A DNA stretch of 64,000 nt from assembly GCA_963082875.1 (NCBI GenBank), contig OY720098.1:11160001-11224000 (forward strand). Direction: 5' to 3'. This document shows, piece by piece, positions 1 to 14,070 of this stretch (the first letter of the stretch is position 1; each line of letters starts with the position of its first letter). Source of the DNA: Corella eumyota. Its lineage: Eukaryota; Chordata; Ascidiacea; Phlebobranchia; Corellidae. The notes below the pieces were generated by a model. It saw only the letters and a program-made list of their open reading frames with translations, made no database searches and was not told the origin of the DNA. A program made the translations under genes and the position numbers.

Positions 1-1079
1 GTTAAACTACGAATTTAGCAATGATTTTATACCTATAATCGTATTGTGAGTTAACGAACACATTTCCAAATGTTCTACGGGCTCCCTCGACGCCTTTCCC
101 CGCGAACCGCAAACTTGAGTAGCGGGCTCCGGTGTGTCAATCAATCTGTTAAAATTTAATAAAATTAACTCGGAATAAATGGATATACTTCGCCCCGACA
201 TGACACGGTCATGTAGTACACGACTGGTTTGATCTTATTTTTGTACTTTGACTAAAGCTATCAAGTTTTCCATTGGGATTTGGGTTGAAAAGGACATCGT
301 TAGTTTGCTGGTAATTTCAAATTTGCTTTGTTGTTATGAGAAAATATAATTTCGTGACGTCGGCCGTTTGAAAGTAAATCGACTAGTAACAAGGTAAGGA
401 CTTGTGGGAAATCAAAATTATGTGAATTAAATTGTAAAAACCTCATAAACTGGAATTGATAAAATTAGTGTAGGTTTTAATAAAAGAAGAAACACAAGCT
501 TCACATCAAAGAGCTGACATATTTTTGCGAAGTTATGATGTATTCACTGCTTAACATTCATTTGTGTTCGATTTCTTGGCATGTTTCATTACCCAACAAA
601 ATTTGTATTGTTATCGTATTTTATTGTTAGCAGAGTGTTGTGACGGCCTTTTCGGCTCTTGTGTCAAAGCGCACACTTCAAAGCAATCAAGTTCAGTCGA
701 ACAAGTGTAGATATGTCGACATTACGACTATGTTGTCAAATTTTCGCCGCAAAGGCATCACAACTAGATGTAAGAATTCCCCCATGGACAGTAGTAAAGC
801 GATTACCATCACGCTTTGACTACAATGCGTTGGCAAAATCTCCGGCTGAATTCTGTCAATCATTAAAAACATAATCTATCCGCGGCTACTTTTTTAAAAT
901 TGCTTTCTATTTCTGAAAATATATTTGCCAATTATGTACTTAAATTGGTTATTATTGTATTGACAATAGACTTACCTAGATTACTCATGGGAAAATTATT
1001 GTGATAACCAGTATTTGTATTCAACAAATACTTGGTGTTTTACCAAACTCAACGCCCATTATCAAAGCAGTCTAAATAT
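1..1079. other. Non-coding DNA, left edge
   Basis: No supported gene. The open frames here (for example 7-201 minus and 659-874 plus) show no recognisable domain, no convincing splice partner and no homology I can name. A moderately GC-rich patch lies at about 60-200. The stretch may belong to the regulatory domain of the zinc-finger gene to the right or to a gene outside the window. Confidence 0.5.
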
Positions 1080-1770
1080 AGCCCTTTCTTGTTGTCGTAA
1101 GGTTAAGGTAGTTAGATTAAGCCAGGCACTCGATGACTGGCTGTTTTGACTGTTTTTAACCTCCCAAATACAACAAACCAATAATCAAAATAAAACTTGG
1201 ACATTTTAATATGTTTTAAATGGCCGCAGTGGAATAAGGTCGGCCAAAATTGCCCGAACAGATTGAGCGCACTATAATTTCCAAGCTTATCAACCCTGTG
1301 TTCAGTTTATTATTAGAATTCTCGTAGTCTAATAGAGAGCAAACGTCCAACCCTGCTCTAAATTTAAACCGATATTGACAGGCGATAAATCCGCCAATTA
1401 ACCTTTAACCAGCGAGGGAGGCTTCAAGACCTAAAAATTAGCTATGGATCAAGGCTACTTTCGATCGGCATTGTCCCAAAAGGGTTGCCACTTGTCAATT
1501 TCCGTCAAATCATAGGCCCATCACAGTAGAAATGTTAAGAAGGCATCAGGCGAATTGCCGCTTTTCTTTTTACGGCTGATTGCCTAAATCCGTTCACGTC
1601 ACACACAGTTTAGGCGAGCCGGGAGATCAAAGCCCCCCTCTAATGATCGAGCTCATTACCTCATTAATCCGACAGCTAGTTGCCGTGGCAACGCTTCCTC
1701 TGAGTGCCCTCGGTGCGCAATCTGTGTGACGTAACAATTAGAACCGTCGGCCTTGACGTTATTAGTAGGG
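1080..1770. promoter_or_regulatory. GC-richer non-coding island, candidate cis-regulatory element
   Basis: Base composition is clearly richer in G+C than the flanks, and no long frame is present. The island contains a near-perfect RFX X-box at 1679-1692 (GTTGCCGTGGCAAC). Islands like this in an AT-rich desert beside a developmental transcription factor are often enhancers. That function is inferred from composition only. Confidence 0.35.
1679..1692. promoter_or_regulatory. RFX X-box-like palindrome
   Basis: GTTGCCGTGGCAAC has two perfectly complementary 6-bp arms (GTTGCC/GGCAAC) around a 2-bp spacer. It fits the X-box consensus GTNRCC-N(0-3)-RGYAAC bound by RFX factors. No ciliary gene is visible beside it, so its target is unknown. 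Confidence 0.5.
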
Positions 1771-3395
1771 ATAGGATTTATGTGAGTACTATCGAAAAAA
1801 ATTAAAAACGTCATTATTTGAATAAATTCAAAAATTTCGATTCGCAGATTTTAAATAGGAGTACCTTGATTGGCTTTTAGACATGTATTATACAGTTTTA
1901 AAACGTACTTATTTTTATGTTATTTTGATTAAAATGTACAACAACTGATAAGCCCTATTATTTAATAAGTCTCAACAACCTATTGCTAGTAATGTGATAC
2001 GTGGTCAAGAGTTTTAACTTTGAACCACTAAGTAGTATGAAATACCAAACTATTTTATTATGATTGCCACAACAAAATACTTATATTGGATTTCAAATAA
2101 AAGCCCTTTTCAAGTTATTATACCTCTTCTGGTTACAAAATATTCGAAGTGATTGTAAAAAATAAATTTACAACACAAAATAATTGACTTAATAATTAAA
2201 ATCAGTATGATGGAATGACAGGATTGCGCGTTTTGAAGCTTTAATTTTGACCAACGATGCTTCGAACTGTCTTTGGAAACTGAGCAAAAACGATCGGCCA
2301 TTATTATTACTACCACGGTTCAAAAGTTCGCCAGTTCAAAAGTGTGACTTTCGTAAACACGGGGCTTTGGTAACTGACGCTTTGTTGTGCTACAAGATGG
2401 AGATTAATCGGGCCGGAAATTGGAGGAAGAAAAAAAAACTAATTTTGTTAGCGCGCGGTTCTGTATACACAAAGGAAAACAAATTACTCAAATGTCAATT
2501 ACAGTTAACGCCTGTCTTAAGTGGGATGTATAACCTAGTTTATTACCCTTATATTATGGTAAAGTTGCCTATATTTTTGTATATTTGCTTAGTTAAACGG
2601 TTCTATTTTAACATTTAAATTGTGCAATATATATATATTAACTGGTCACGTGGTAAGGCTAAGTGTCATGACATAAATAACTAAAAAGCCTGCTTGCTGA
2701 TTTAGAATCCTAATACAAGTCGTAAAGAACCACTTCATAGGAAAACACCGACCTATTCAACGTCATCTGATTGTGATGTCACAGGAAGAACTAACATAGA
2801 AGTAATATATTTTTATTCATTACGAACCAGCCTAACGACCGTCGCACAAAATACGGTGTTTTGTATTAAATTTGATTTAGGACCTGACGATATAACATAA
2901 ATCTGTCGTTGTAATAATCCCGTGCAAAAAAACAAACAGCAAGCCTAAAGTGAGATACAACAGTTTAAGAGAATTGTTACGTTTTATGAGCGTAGATAAA
3001 TCCAACTGGATGGTGATATTTGATCTGGCCTTGAAAATAAATTTTGTTTTTACTGATATATTGGAACGTTGTAAAATGACAATTAATTAGTTTTTTAAGT
3101 TTAAAACATAACACACATAACGGTTTTAACAACACATATTTATATCGCTGACAAAAGTGTTAATCCATTGGTGTATTTAAAGTGCCCTTGTATGTTTAAG
3201 GGTTTTTCAAAATATCAAATCAAAAAAATTGAAAACGTTTTACAAATCTAGGTCACATTTTTTTTAAATTTTTTGGCGTTTATAAATTTTAATCAAAGCT
3301 AAATTTAAAATAAAAATCGCGGAACACGGTTAATTACATTTTACGGCCGTTGTAAACTTGTCTATGATCATTTAAGGGTGCTATAAACGCGTTCG

Positions 3396-3409
3396 TTATG
3401 ACGTCATAA
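3396..3409. promoter_or_regulatory. CRE in a 14-bp palindrome
   Basis: TTATGACGTCATAA is a perfect palindrome centred on the full cAMP-response element TGACGTCA (3399-3406), the known target of CREB/ATF bZIP dimers. It lies in the desert downstream of the zinc-finger gene. Function is not shown. Confidence 0.4.
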
Positions 3410-6400
3410 ACGGGGGCTTGATTTAAAATCGAAAGACTAAAAAGCGGTAAGCTTTTAACGGCGACTCAGCAACTAAGTTGTAACATAAAATAACTGCACA
3501 TTAGACAGATCTAGACAGGTGTAATTTCAAATAGAGGGCCAACTCATGTTTATTTAACGAGCTAGGATGGATTTATGATCGGAAAATGTAAAAGCAGTTA
3601 CTTTGTCATGAATATGTAATGATTTGTTATTGTGACAACAAGCGCTGGTTTTCGCGGTGCCTTTTTTCATAAATTTTGATTAAATTGCTCTGTCTAACGA
3701 AAAGCTCTTATGTAATTATTATTTTGTGCTATTACTTCATACAAATAAAAATATAAAAAACAAAAAAGACATCGATTTGTAATATATTATTAAATAAATT
3801 TTGTAAAATATAATTAAAAGTAAAAACATATATTTCATTATATAAAAATTGCAAAAGATTTAACGAATCGCCCAGATTAATCAAAAAAGGCAATTAAATA
3901 ATTAAAAATGGCGACGACAGACGTGCTACTATACCGAAATGTAGGTAAACATGTTTAAACAAAACAGCAGCCTCTCAAAAGGCTATTTCAGAGTATCAAT
4001 ACGTCATCATCTTAACGTCACTTTATTGTCGAGGGTTAATCCATCACTATCCAGTGAAGAGATAGTTTTTATAGAACCAAGCAAACTGTTGAACTGAACG
4101 ATAAATCAAAACTTAATGGTATAACAACTAAGGGCTGAAATAATCAAGCACCTATTTTTATTTTGGATGTGCTTGCTTGCTGATTTATTATCAAAATAGG
4201 CTGCTGCTTTATTTGTTTAAAAATAAGACGTGAAGATCGACCTCTCATTTTGAGGATAAAGAAATATATTAATAAGGGGAATTCTTGATTGTTTTAATTT
4301 TTTTGTGTTGCCTATATTGTTAGATTTCACAAGTTTGGCTGACTTTTAAGTATTTTTTTTTGTACAAAAAAATCTATAACAAGTTTATAATGGTATGTTG
4401 GACAAGTTGTTATTGTAATTGAATTAAAGTTGAAATACGGTCAGTTACTTAATAATTCCTGTTCAAGTAACTCCATTTCTACTTAGTAACTTGGATTAAC
4501 TCGTTAAAGTGTTCTTGTATTACAACAACAATGGCAACGTTGCGTTAATTGCTTCGTGGTGTTTAAATTAAAAATCCTAAATTATATAATGTATCATACC
4601 ACTTGGCAATGTAGATTGGCAGTCTTTAAAACATATACAAGTTATACGCACTCACAGTATTGCTTAAACTTGCCATTAACGAATTCATTTACAAAAGATT
4701 TATAAATGTGTTAAGTCCTATTTTTCCATCAAATTATCGGCTTGGCTTAACTGACCTTTGCTTTAATACACAGGCTCTATGTAAGTTGCCTTATACGCTA
4801 GGGCTTTAATGGAATTAAGTTGCTTTAAAGCAACGACGATATAGCTTTATTGGCGAGTAATGTTTAAAACCACGTGGGAATAAAACTTTGGAACGGTATT
4901 ACGTGCTCCCAAGGGCCTAAAATAAACGTGTTTATGCTTTGCGCCTGTGCGTGAAAAATGTGCAAGCAAACGTATTGTATGTCAGATAGATTGTAAATAA
5001 AGTGTTAAATTACAAGGAGTGTTAACCGCTGCCGAAGATCGATAAATAGCATGTCGTACCAAAAGTAAAACCCCATTTTTCAAACGAATTCAGAAAAATT
5101 TATTTATTTCACATATAAATTGCTTTTAGGCCTATAAACCTAGTTTTACATGCTAACACAAGCAATTTATGTGGTTTTATCAGCACTTATGACGACCGAA
5201 CACCTGTCTAATAAACTATAAACTATCACAAGCCAGTTCATGGTAAGTTAACGCATTATCACTTTGGATATACGATGGCATTAAAACAGTTCCCCAATAA
5301 AGCAACTATTTCTATTACTCTGAGCCTGCGCGGCACTACAAAGCAAAAGTGATGATTAAATGGCTATGTGACGCCTAGTTTTTAATATAGGTGCCTGCTG
5401 TGTAATGACAAATCATATTCTTTCATGTAAAAATTAATTAAACTAAATTATTACTACGCATAAAACTCGCTTTTGAACTTCACGCAGCCTTTTTGGTTAT
5501 TAAATTACTTTTTTGTTAAATCAACGTCACTGAACAATAATTAAAAAAATATTAATTTTTAAATTAATTTTAAATTAAAAACAAGCACAATTTAAGCTGT
5601 TTAAAGTCACTGTCAGTCAGGATACACAAATTTTCATAACATGTAAGTGTCGAACTCAAGGGTGTTTCACTTTTTCCAATGTCAGTTGCAGACGCGACAA
5701 GGGTGACCTACACTTTCTAGTGGGATTAAAGTATCGCCTTTCCCCAACAAACCAAACTTGACGTCCACTCAGGCTTGTGAACGATTTATTATTATTCGAC
5801 GAATAAATTGCGCAAAAAATTTAACCACACAACCTCGTGTTTTGACTTATATCTCCAATTTTCGTTTAATGTACTTTTAAACTTTTAAAACTGTTGTTTA
5901 CTATACCTACTTTTTAAATTTTGTATTTTACTTTAATAGATGATATTTTATTCGTTTTTCCAGTGTAAAATTATTGGCTTTACAATTTCCATGTGCAATG
6001 CTGTCAAAATATAAGAGCAAACGGTTATAAAAATAAACTCATAAGCTTTATATCAGACAAAACCCATACGTGATTAATTTTCCAAACGCTTTATATTACT
6101 TCAGCAATCAAACTTTTTAAAAATGGTAAATTATCTAAAAATGATCAATCGCAGCTTTCAATTTTGTTTGCCTTGGTCTTATGTGATAGAAAAACTGATT
6201 TATCAGCCAAGGGAAGACTGTTTAAACAATGGAGTGATTTACAATACCAAAACCTTCGTTTGATTGATAGTGGAATATCTAAATTCAAAGTTGTAACTTG
6301 CTTTGATTAATTAGACGTTGAACGATGGCATAATTCTTTATTTACAATATACCAATCTAAGCTGTCAAACCAGTTTATTAAGTCATATAAATACGATTTC

Positions 6401-7656
6401 AATAAAAACCTGTGTAAATAGGCGATAGGGTGCTATAACTTTTTTAATAATAACATAACTCAAGCAACATAAAACAGACTTCTTTTTAAATTATTTAATT
6501 ATTTAATATTAATTATGTTATACGAAATATTTTTTATACCTTTAGCTATAAATTTGTAGTATAATATTTAGCAAATATTTTTAATTCCTTGCCATGGTCA
6601 ATCACCTATATTTTATTTGCAATTTAAAAATATTTCAAAACTTGTGAATTTTTATTTTCCGTTTATTAATAATAAACTTTGAAACTGTACCTACTTTAAA
6701 TTTGTTACAGCCCAGCTGATAAGCTTTTTAAAATGTTATTATCGCGAATTCTAATCCTTTATTAAAGTATTTTAATAAAGAAGTTATACAAAAAAAAAAC
6801 AGAAAAAATTCATTAAGATTTATTTAAAAAAAGTCATTGCAACGAATTGTTTGTTAAAAAAAATGTAAACTCTTATGGACAAATATAATTAATGTGTAAA
6901 TTAAATATCAATCAATCAAACGATAAAATTCTCAATTACGAAATTTTTTTATGCGATAATGATGTTTGGATTAAGAAAAATTTTTCTAAAAAACGAATTA
7001 AATTATCAGCACCTAACGTTCGAGATTCGACGCCGAAATCGAACGATAAGAAATAAATCCAGCGTCAAAATCCGCATGTCACATTCAATCAAAACCCTTC
7101 GCCAACCGTGTGATTGTTTTACACGTTTCCTATATAAACAACTTGGCATGTTTAGTTGCCGGTATTGTTTAAAGGGTTTCTGAGATCAGGAATCGCTCTT
7201 GAGCTTATTGTTTGCATTCCGTTTCGACAGTGATTAATGTTATTTAGAATTCGTGGTGCTACCACGTTTGAAAGCTCATACTTTAAAATTATTATTCTGT
7301 AGTAGCTCCCAAAGTTACAAAAACGCCAACGGTATTGTTTAATTAAATATATTTTAATAATAGTAAATACAAATTTCAAACAAAATTGAATTTTTTTTCG
7401 TCTTTTCAATTTTTAGCTTCGTATTTTTAGCAATGAAATTTAATGCGGTCGTTCCAATATCCAAACGCGCATGGATTTTATAGTTTCTGGCTATAAATGC
7501 TCATTCGTTTTATTATTATTATAGGCAACAGTTGGCTCGGCGGTAAATCTGTTTTATATCTCGACCTAACTGACTTTTTACTGCTTAATTAAACGGACTT
7601 GATCATAAATCGACGTCTATGAACACCTGGTAAACGTCATAACAATGTTAATTGTT

Positions 7657-7664
7657 TGACGTCA
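7657..7664. promoter_or_regulatory. Full CRE palindrome TGACGTCA
   Basis: This is an exact CREB/ATF site. A half site (ACGTCA) lies about 25 bp upstream. It is one of five exact copies in the zinc-finger gene domain. Confidence 0.35.
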
Positions 7665-7880
7665 TAGCCTATTATTACATGTACATTAGATAAAAAACTA
7701 AATTAAAAATGCTTTCGAAAAATTATACTAACAAACTTTGATAGTTTGTTTATAATTTTTAAATATATGCCAAAATTTTTTGGTGATAACTTTGTTTAAA
7801 AGTTTTTGTCATTGATTTATTGGAATAATATTTTCATAACACCTAACAATAACATTTCTATCTCATTTTCTCTAAAAAGT

Positions 7881-8880
7881 TTATCCGTTTTTTTAATCTG
7901 CTTGGTTTAATGATGGAAGGATGGGTAGGTTAGTTGTTTATGTCCAAGTTAGTTTCTCCCACGCCGAACCTAATTTAAGCTTGGGATGCGAGCAAATCGT
8001 AAAGATGATCTCGGTGCAAATCCATTTATTAACCCTTCAATTATTAAAATGCATTATCCATATGACAGGTTGTAGATGTTGTGTTGACGTGGTCGCTAAA
8101 GGGTTTAAGGAAGATAATCTTAGCAAATCTCGTGTGTGTTAGTATTGATACAACAAACAAAGGGTCAACTAAACTTTCATGCTTAGATTACCGGCTGGTC
8201 GCTTAAGTTTAATTGGATTAATTCGTTGTCCAAAACACGCTCGCCTTGATTTATTATGGTATCAGAAATAAGTTGGACTTAGTACTTTGGTTTCATAGAA
8301 AAGAGTTTAAATCGTATTTATTTATTCGCTTTCTGTCAAGCCTTTGGCAGGTCGGATCGCTAAAGCTTTTACTATTCAACGGTTTTAGTCGATATAATCC
8401 ACATACCTTGCAGAAGGAGAATTTCGCACGAGCTCATTTATTTCTGCTTCACAATAAACAAACAGACGGCTCTGTGCGTTAAATTTAACCCGATCGCTGC
8501 TGCCAATCAGTTGCCCTACGGTGAAATCGCTTTATCAAGTTCGCCCATCGTTTGTTTTTGCTGATCCCGGCGTTGATTTTGTGATTACAATCCCGTATCG
8601 TGATTACGCAGTCCATTTCTGCCCACAGTTTTGACATGTTGCCACGGTCTTTTAAGACTTGTACAAATCGCTTTAACCCGGCGCGGTACAACGGCGTGTC
8701 GTTTTCATTATTCTAATGTACTTTTAACTAGAATAGCGTCCGCTTAAGTTCGGGGCTCTGACTGAAACGATAACAAAAATGCCAGATAAAATCGTAAGCG
8801 CTAGGGCCTGATTGCAATTTTGACAGCTTCATTTTGCAACAACCCTGTTAGAACTTTCAACGTGAGGAGGTGGTTTTCAG
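7881..8880. promoter_or_regulatory. GC-richer non-coding island, candidate cis-regulatory element
   Basis: About 1 kb of more balanced composition between AT-rich flanks. It holds short open frames on both strands (7921-8142 plus, 8246-8482 plus, 8485-8691 minus). None shows a domain, and their opposite orientations argue against one gene. A conserved non-coding element is the likelier reading. Confidence 0.3.
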
Positions 8881-11800
8881 TAATCCCTTATTTTGTTTGA
8901 AAAATAATAATAAACATTGCCGTTACGATTAACAATTTAGATTAAAAAACAAAAATTTCCTGATAGCAATAACTAAGAAAATAAATTCAACTTCAAAATT
9001 ATACCAAGATAAAATACTTATTATTTATTCATCAATTCTCTTAACAAGAAATTTTTTTAATTGTATGGTGATTTAAAGAAAAAATAATTTACTAAGAATA
9101 CTTATTAATTGTTTCGGCAAATAAATTTTTTACAAATTTTAAAAACAGTCACATAAAAAATTCAAATTAAAAAAAAAATTGCATAATACTTAGTCCGACT
9201 AATTAAATACAAATCTGTTAATTGTACTTACAATAATTAAGGCGTTTAAACAAAAATAACGCACCCAAGTTTCGCCCAAATCTTACAAACCAATAAAAAA
9301 TTAATTTAAAAAGCAACCCAAAAAAAACAAAAATGTAGTGATAACAAAATGGATTTAAATGATAAATACAGCAACCTGCCTTAAAATATTTTCAGAATAT
9401 TTTTATGTTAATTTATTTTTGTGCCTGAAGAAAAATTTATTTATAAAATGATGTAACACTGCGGGCCTTGCTGTTAGGTAGACGTTTTTTAATTATTTCT
9501 GGTGCCAACGACGTACCAAATTATTTATGTCATTTCTTCATTTTAAATATGTGAATGTCATCGGGTTGATTGAAATTTCTGTTGTTAAATTAACCTTGCA
9601 GGTATTACTTATAGTTGTATTTATTACACTGCATTCGACGTGAATGACAAATTGTTGAAGCAGTCGGAAAACTTGCCAACATTGCCCTTTAAAAAGTGTT
9701 GTTTCCAAAATAGAAGAATAAATTTGCAAAATTTTTGACAGCCCTCTGTATTTTTGAAAAAAAATGTCATTTAGTCATTTTAAAAAAATTCAAAACGAAT
9801 TTGAAAAAAAAAATAAAAATTCAAAACGAATTTGGTAAAAATTTAATATTGCTTACAAAAAACGTTTATAAACACATTATTATTTTTATTTTTAAAGTTT
9901 TGTAACTAAATAATGCTTAACGATAAATATCACAAATTAAAGTCCTGCATTTACAAAATTTGTTTCTTTTTTTGATAGGCTAAAAGATTGTCTTTTTTCG
10001 ATTTACTTTTAAGGCCCTTTAATCGAAGTATTAGAATATCCCTACTCATACCTATTTTGGTAAACTCGTTCACCTTCTTAATATCAACAAGCACGACACG
10101 TGGAATTTTTTGGTAGCAAGAAGGTGCATATAGGAATGAATGTCAGTCAGACTTTCCCAATACTAATAAGCAGGGGAGAATTTACCTTGTATTGATCTGT
10201 AATGCGATTAGATTAAAATAGACACCATGCTGGTGATCATACGCGATAACATGTCATAGAAAAAGCCATTAAACTGACGTTATTAAGATCAAAATCGTTG
10301 CCATTGACCAAGATAAGTTTCAGGTTAAATCAAGACAAAACAAAAATTTTAAATTTGCTTAAATAAATCACGTTTTATGTTTTAAATGAAAACGTGTCGT
10401 TTAACATTTCAAAATATAACCAGTATTGTCATTACTTTAGCCTTAAATAAAATTATACGCCATTTTGAAAACAATGGTTTATTAAATTTAAATATCAACA
10501 CAGTTTATATCTCAAAATGCGTAACCCACAAAATTGGACAATTGGACGCAGTAATTACTTGTCTGTATTATGGCTACTTGTAGCGTAAACAAAACAGTAT
10601 TGTAATAAGATGTTAATAACGGAAATTAGCTAACAACGGTGATGTAGCCGCTGTCTAAACTACGAGTTACTAGGTTAAAAACATTTGTAAACATTATTTA
10701 ATGGACAACTTACATCAAAAGCAGACTTAAATGAAAAACTCGCATAGTTTAAGCGCTACAAAGTGCTGCTAATTGTAATGTTTTGAAGCCAGACTAACGC
10801 TGTAAACCGCTAATTAAAAGATCATAATACACTCGAGATAGTACAAGTTGGCATAGACCAGGTAATGAGGGGCTTTAGACATAGATACCTCGCACTAAGG
10901 AGAATTGGTGTTCTTTGAATTTAACAGCTACGTCAATCAGCGAAACGGTAATGTGATTAAATAAAAAATGCATTTAAAATGTTTAAGCGCTTTTAAAAGT
11001 TGGCTGCCGATTTGTAATGATTGATATGCGGCCTCCACTTACGTATTTACTTAGGTATATGTTTTATTATATTACCATATTCACGATCTTGTTAATTTAA
11101 ATACATTTTAAAGTTGAGATTGATAAAGTCTTGTTTTGTGTTAGGTCAGTCCTTAAGAATGCGTGTGTTGTACAGCATTCCATGCTGGGTTATGTCAAAA
11201 ACAAAAGTAATTCTCGTTTTAATGATAATTCGCTCTAAAGCTGCTTCGAATTAATCATTTTGGATCCTTATAATTTAGAGATCAAAATAAAAAACTTCTA
11301 ACACAATGCCGAAAGTGTTGAAGGGGCTTTTAAGTTGAAATTCTCCTTTCTAAGACATTGGAATTTTAATTGAGGGAATGTAAGGCGGTTTAACTCACTA
11401 AGACTAACTTTTTTTTCCATTTTTGTACACGTTTTCGTTTTATTTCTAACACCCTTTGAAGGCCTTGCTCGTAATTTATATCTTATAGGCAAGACATGTC
11501 ATCCATCATTTTGTGTTTGTTATGCTTGTTAGCCTTGCGCAACATTACACTTAAAAGCGATTTAACAGCTTTAAAATGATGTAATGGTGATTAGATACAA
11601 ATCTACAAAAAACAACGATGTGTCAATGACAAGCAATTTTCTACCCTTTGGTGTGAATCACATCTACAATTCAACCATCAATTGGATAATTTTTCACAAA
11701 AACTATATCATCAAAACACCCTTTACTATAATTAGCCCACGCAAATAATTTTCAATTTGTATCAAAACTTGGGATATTTATTATTTTAATTTGTGTTTTT

Positions 11801-13870
11801 TAAACGGTTTGATAACCATGGCCTATGCATTGTGTACACAAGTTTAAGCACCACAACATGATTGTGGCATTGCTTAATGCATTGCAAAGGTGAAACAGTA
11901 TAAGCCATTACGCTTTTTAACTTAAAATCAAAGTCAGACATAAATGCAGACGACAGCCATGCAAATTTGCGCATAAACATTTGAAGAGGTGGAAATAATT
12001 TTAATGCGAGATCAAAATCGTTATGTGTAGTAGTGGAAAAGTGACAGGTAACATGGCAGGTTTAATCTGGCAATGGGAAACTTTCCGGACGTGGTGAAAT
12101 AATTAGACTGATTTAAATTGTTTAAGTTCATCTGTGAACCTTGATACAATACACGATAACACCCACGTTTAAACACAGATTTTAATTGCTTTCTATTTTT
12201 AAACTTGTTTGGTGGTTAATTTTAACTGGGTGTGTAATTAATCTTTAGATGTATTTATGAGTTAAAAATATAGAAGAACCTCTAAATTCAAAGATTAATC
12301 ACAAGAAAAATATGGTATTAATTTGCTGTTGACAAGTAAAATTTACCCTTGAAATTTATATTACCCGTGAGGTAGATTGCTGTGAATTAATTATGCATGA
12401 GTTAATGGCATAACACTCATTGTAGCTGTCAATTGATGTTTTCGTCAAATTGTAATTAAGGTTAAATAATTTGGAAGTAGCTTATTAATATGCACAAATA
12501 CAAAGAAAGATTGTTCTAGCTTTCTTTAAAATGTAAACACACAAATAATCACGTAAAATTAGAAGCTACTTTAAACCTCTAAATAGCTTTGTAAAGGTTA
12601 CAGATAATAATTTTAGTAGCCAAAATTTCCCAAACTATACTTAAGTTAGACATAGATAACACAACGTTTATATTTTCAAAAAAGCTTACTGACAGGTGAC
12701 ATTTCATCTTAAACCTAGCATACATTACACAACAAAGGTGTGCTTGTACTAAAAATACAAAATCAATCTATCATCCAACCGCTGGTCTCTTAAACGAGCT
12801 TATGGGGGTCTTGTATTGACAGCTGCCGTATAAGCTTTACTAAAAATCTATCACCAGATTTGAGAGACGTTTGTGTATTTTACCTTCCGGTGTGGTAATA
12901 GCATGTAATAAACATACCAAAATTGGTTGAGTTTTCGTTGCCTAATAGAGCGAAATACTCTTGAGTATGTAATTTTAAATCTCCATAACGCTTTTGGAGT
13001 GTGTTTTTAGATTCTGTATTTAAAACAGCATCTCATGGATATAGCTCATCAAAATAATTTTGGTTTTTTATTTGACATCTTTTTGTTCCATTATCAAGCT
13101 AGTGGTTAGTTGAAGAACAGGTGCTGCAGCTACACAGTTTGATATGAAGCTTTCAATCATAATTATAAAAGCGATTTTTATACCGCTTCGAAGAATCCCG
13201 ACAGACTAATTTATATAAATGTAAAAGTTTTTACAGTTTTAAGCTTAACCAATCAGTCTTTGTCATTAAACTCACAGGGATTTTTTTTTGAATTTTCAGA
13301 CCTTGTCGTATAAATAAATATGGAATTAGGCTAATAAATACTTGCTAATTGCTTTTTCTAAACCTTTTAGTCTGCAACAATCAATCTTAAATTAATTTTC
13401 GTCACTCTTTTATTGGCTAAAATCGAACGAAAATGAAGACATTAGAAAAAAAGGCGATTAAAAATCACAATGCAGTCACCTGGCTAAAACAAAACAATAG
13501 CATCATTTTAAATGGCAAATAAACTTAAAATAATATTGCAATTAACCGAGTAAGTTTGTAGGTCTAAGTTTTTGCTTGTTGATATTAAACATTGGCCGAT
13601 CACCATATTGTTTAATTAGCATGTATTCTCCATCTTATTTGGAAACACGAATTTCCATAAAAAAGCGCAATAGCAATATATCAAGGAAATGCGTTCGACT
13701 ACAAAAATACAAGTATAACAATAGGTGATTCTTTAACAACGAAGCAAAGTCGAATGCCATTTAAATGTACAATTAGATTGGGACGATGTTGATTAAAGGG
13801 TGCGGGTTTATGATGATTGATTATCGATGCGAACTTTTCGACTTAAAAATCTCGACCGACTTTGAATTCA
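8881..13870. other. AT-rich non-coding DNA downstream of the zinc-finger gene
   Basis: Nearly 5 kb with no supported gene. It contains a small direct duplication near 9782-9834 and probably the 3' UTR and poly(A) site of the zinc-finger gene. Possible minus-strand poly(A) signals are ATTAAA (read as TTTAAT at 13611-13616) and AATAAA (TTTATT at 13409-13414). Neither can be chosen from sequence alone. Confidence 0.55.
9782..9834. repeat. Short direct duplication
   Basis: The word AAAATTCAAAACGAATTT occurs twice, about 30 bp apart, with A-rich sequence between. It is a local tandem duplication with no sign of a mobile element. Confidence 0.6.
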
Positions 13871-14070
13871 AATGCTATAATAGCCGATGATGATATATCA
13901 CTGGATTAACGTTTATACGTAAAAAAAAGCTCTTAAGATCGCGGCTCGACATCACAATAGGTCGAGGGAAATAAATATAAAGAAACAACAACAGGCGAAA
14001 ACGTGCCGTGAAATTTGATTCGTCGAGAATATGGAACTTGTTGTGAAAGGTCAAAAACATTTTTGGCGTT

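Larger units (their letters stand above)
1771..7880. other. AT-rich non-coding DNA
   Basis: About 6 kb of A/T-rich sequence with long T and A runs and no supported gene. The longest frame (about 2247-2618 plus) gives a low-complexity, K/L-rich translation with no domain and is probably chance. A 14-bp perfect palindrome around a CRE lies at 3396-3409, and a second CRE at 7657-7664. Short inverted repeats (for example about 7730-7750) look like chance in this composition. Confidence 0.6.

Noticed and set aside
2247-2618. 123-codon frame in the left desert
   Set aside because: It starts without a clear ATG context, has low-complexity Lys/Leu content and no recognisable domain.
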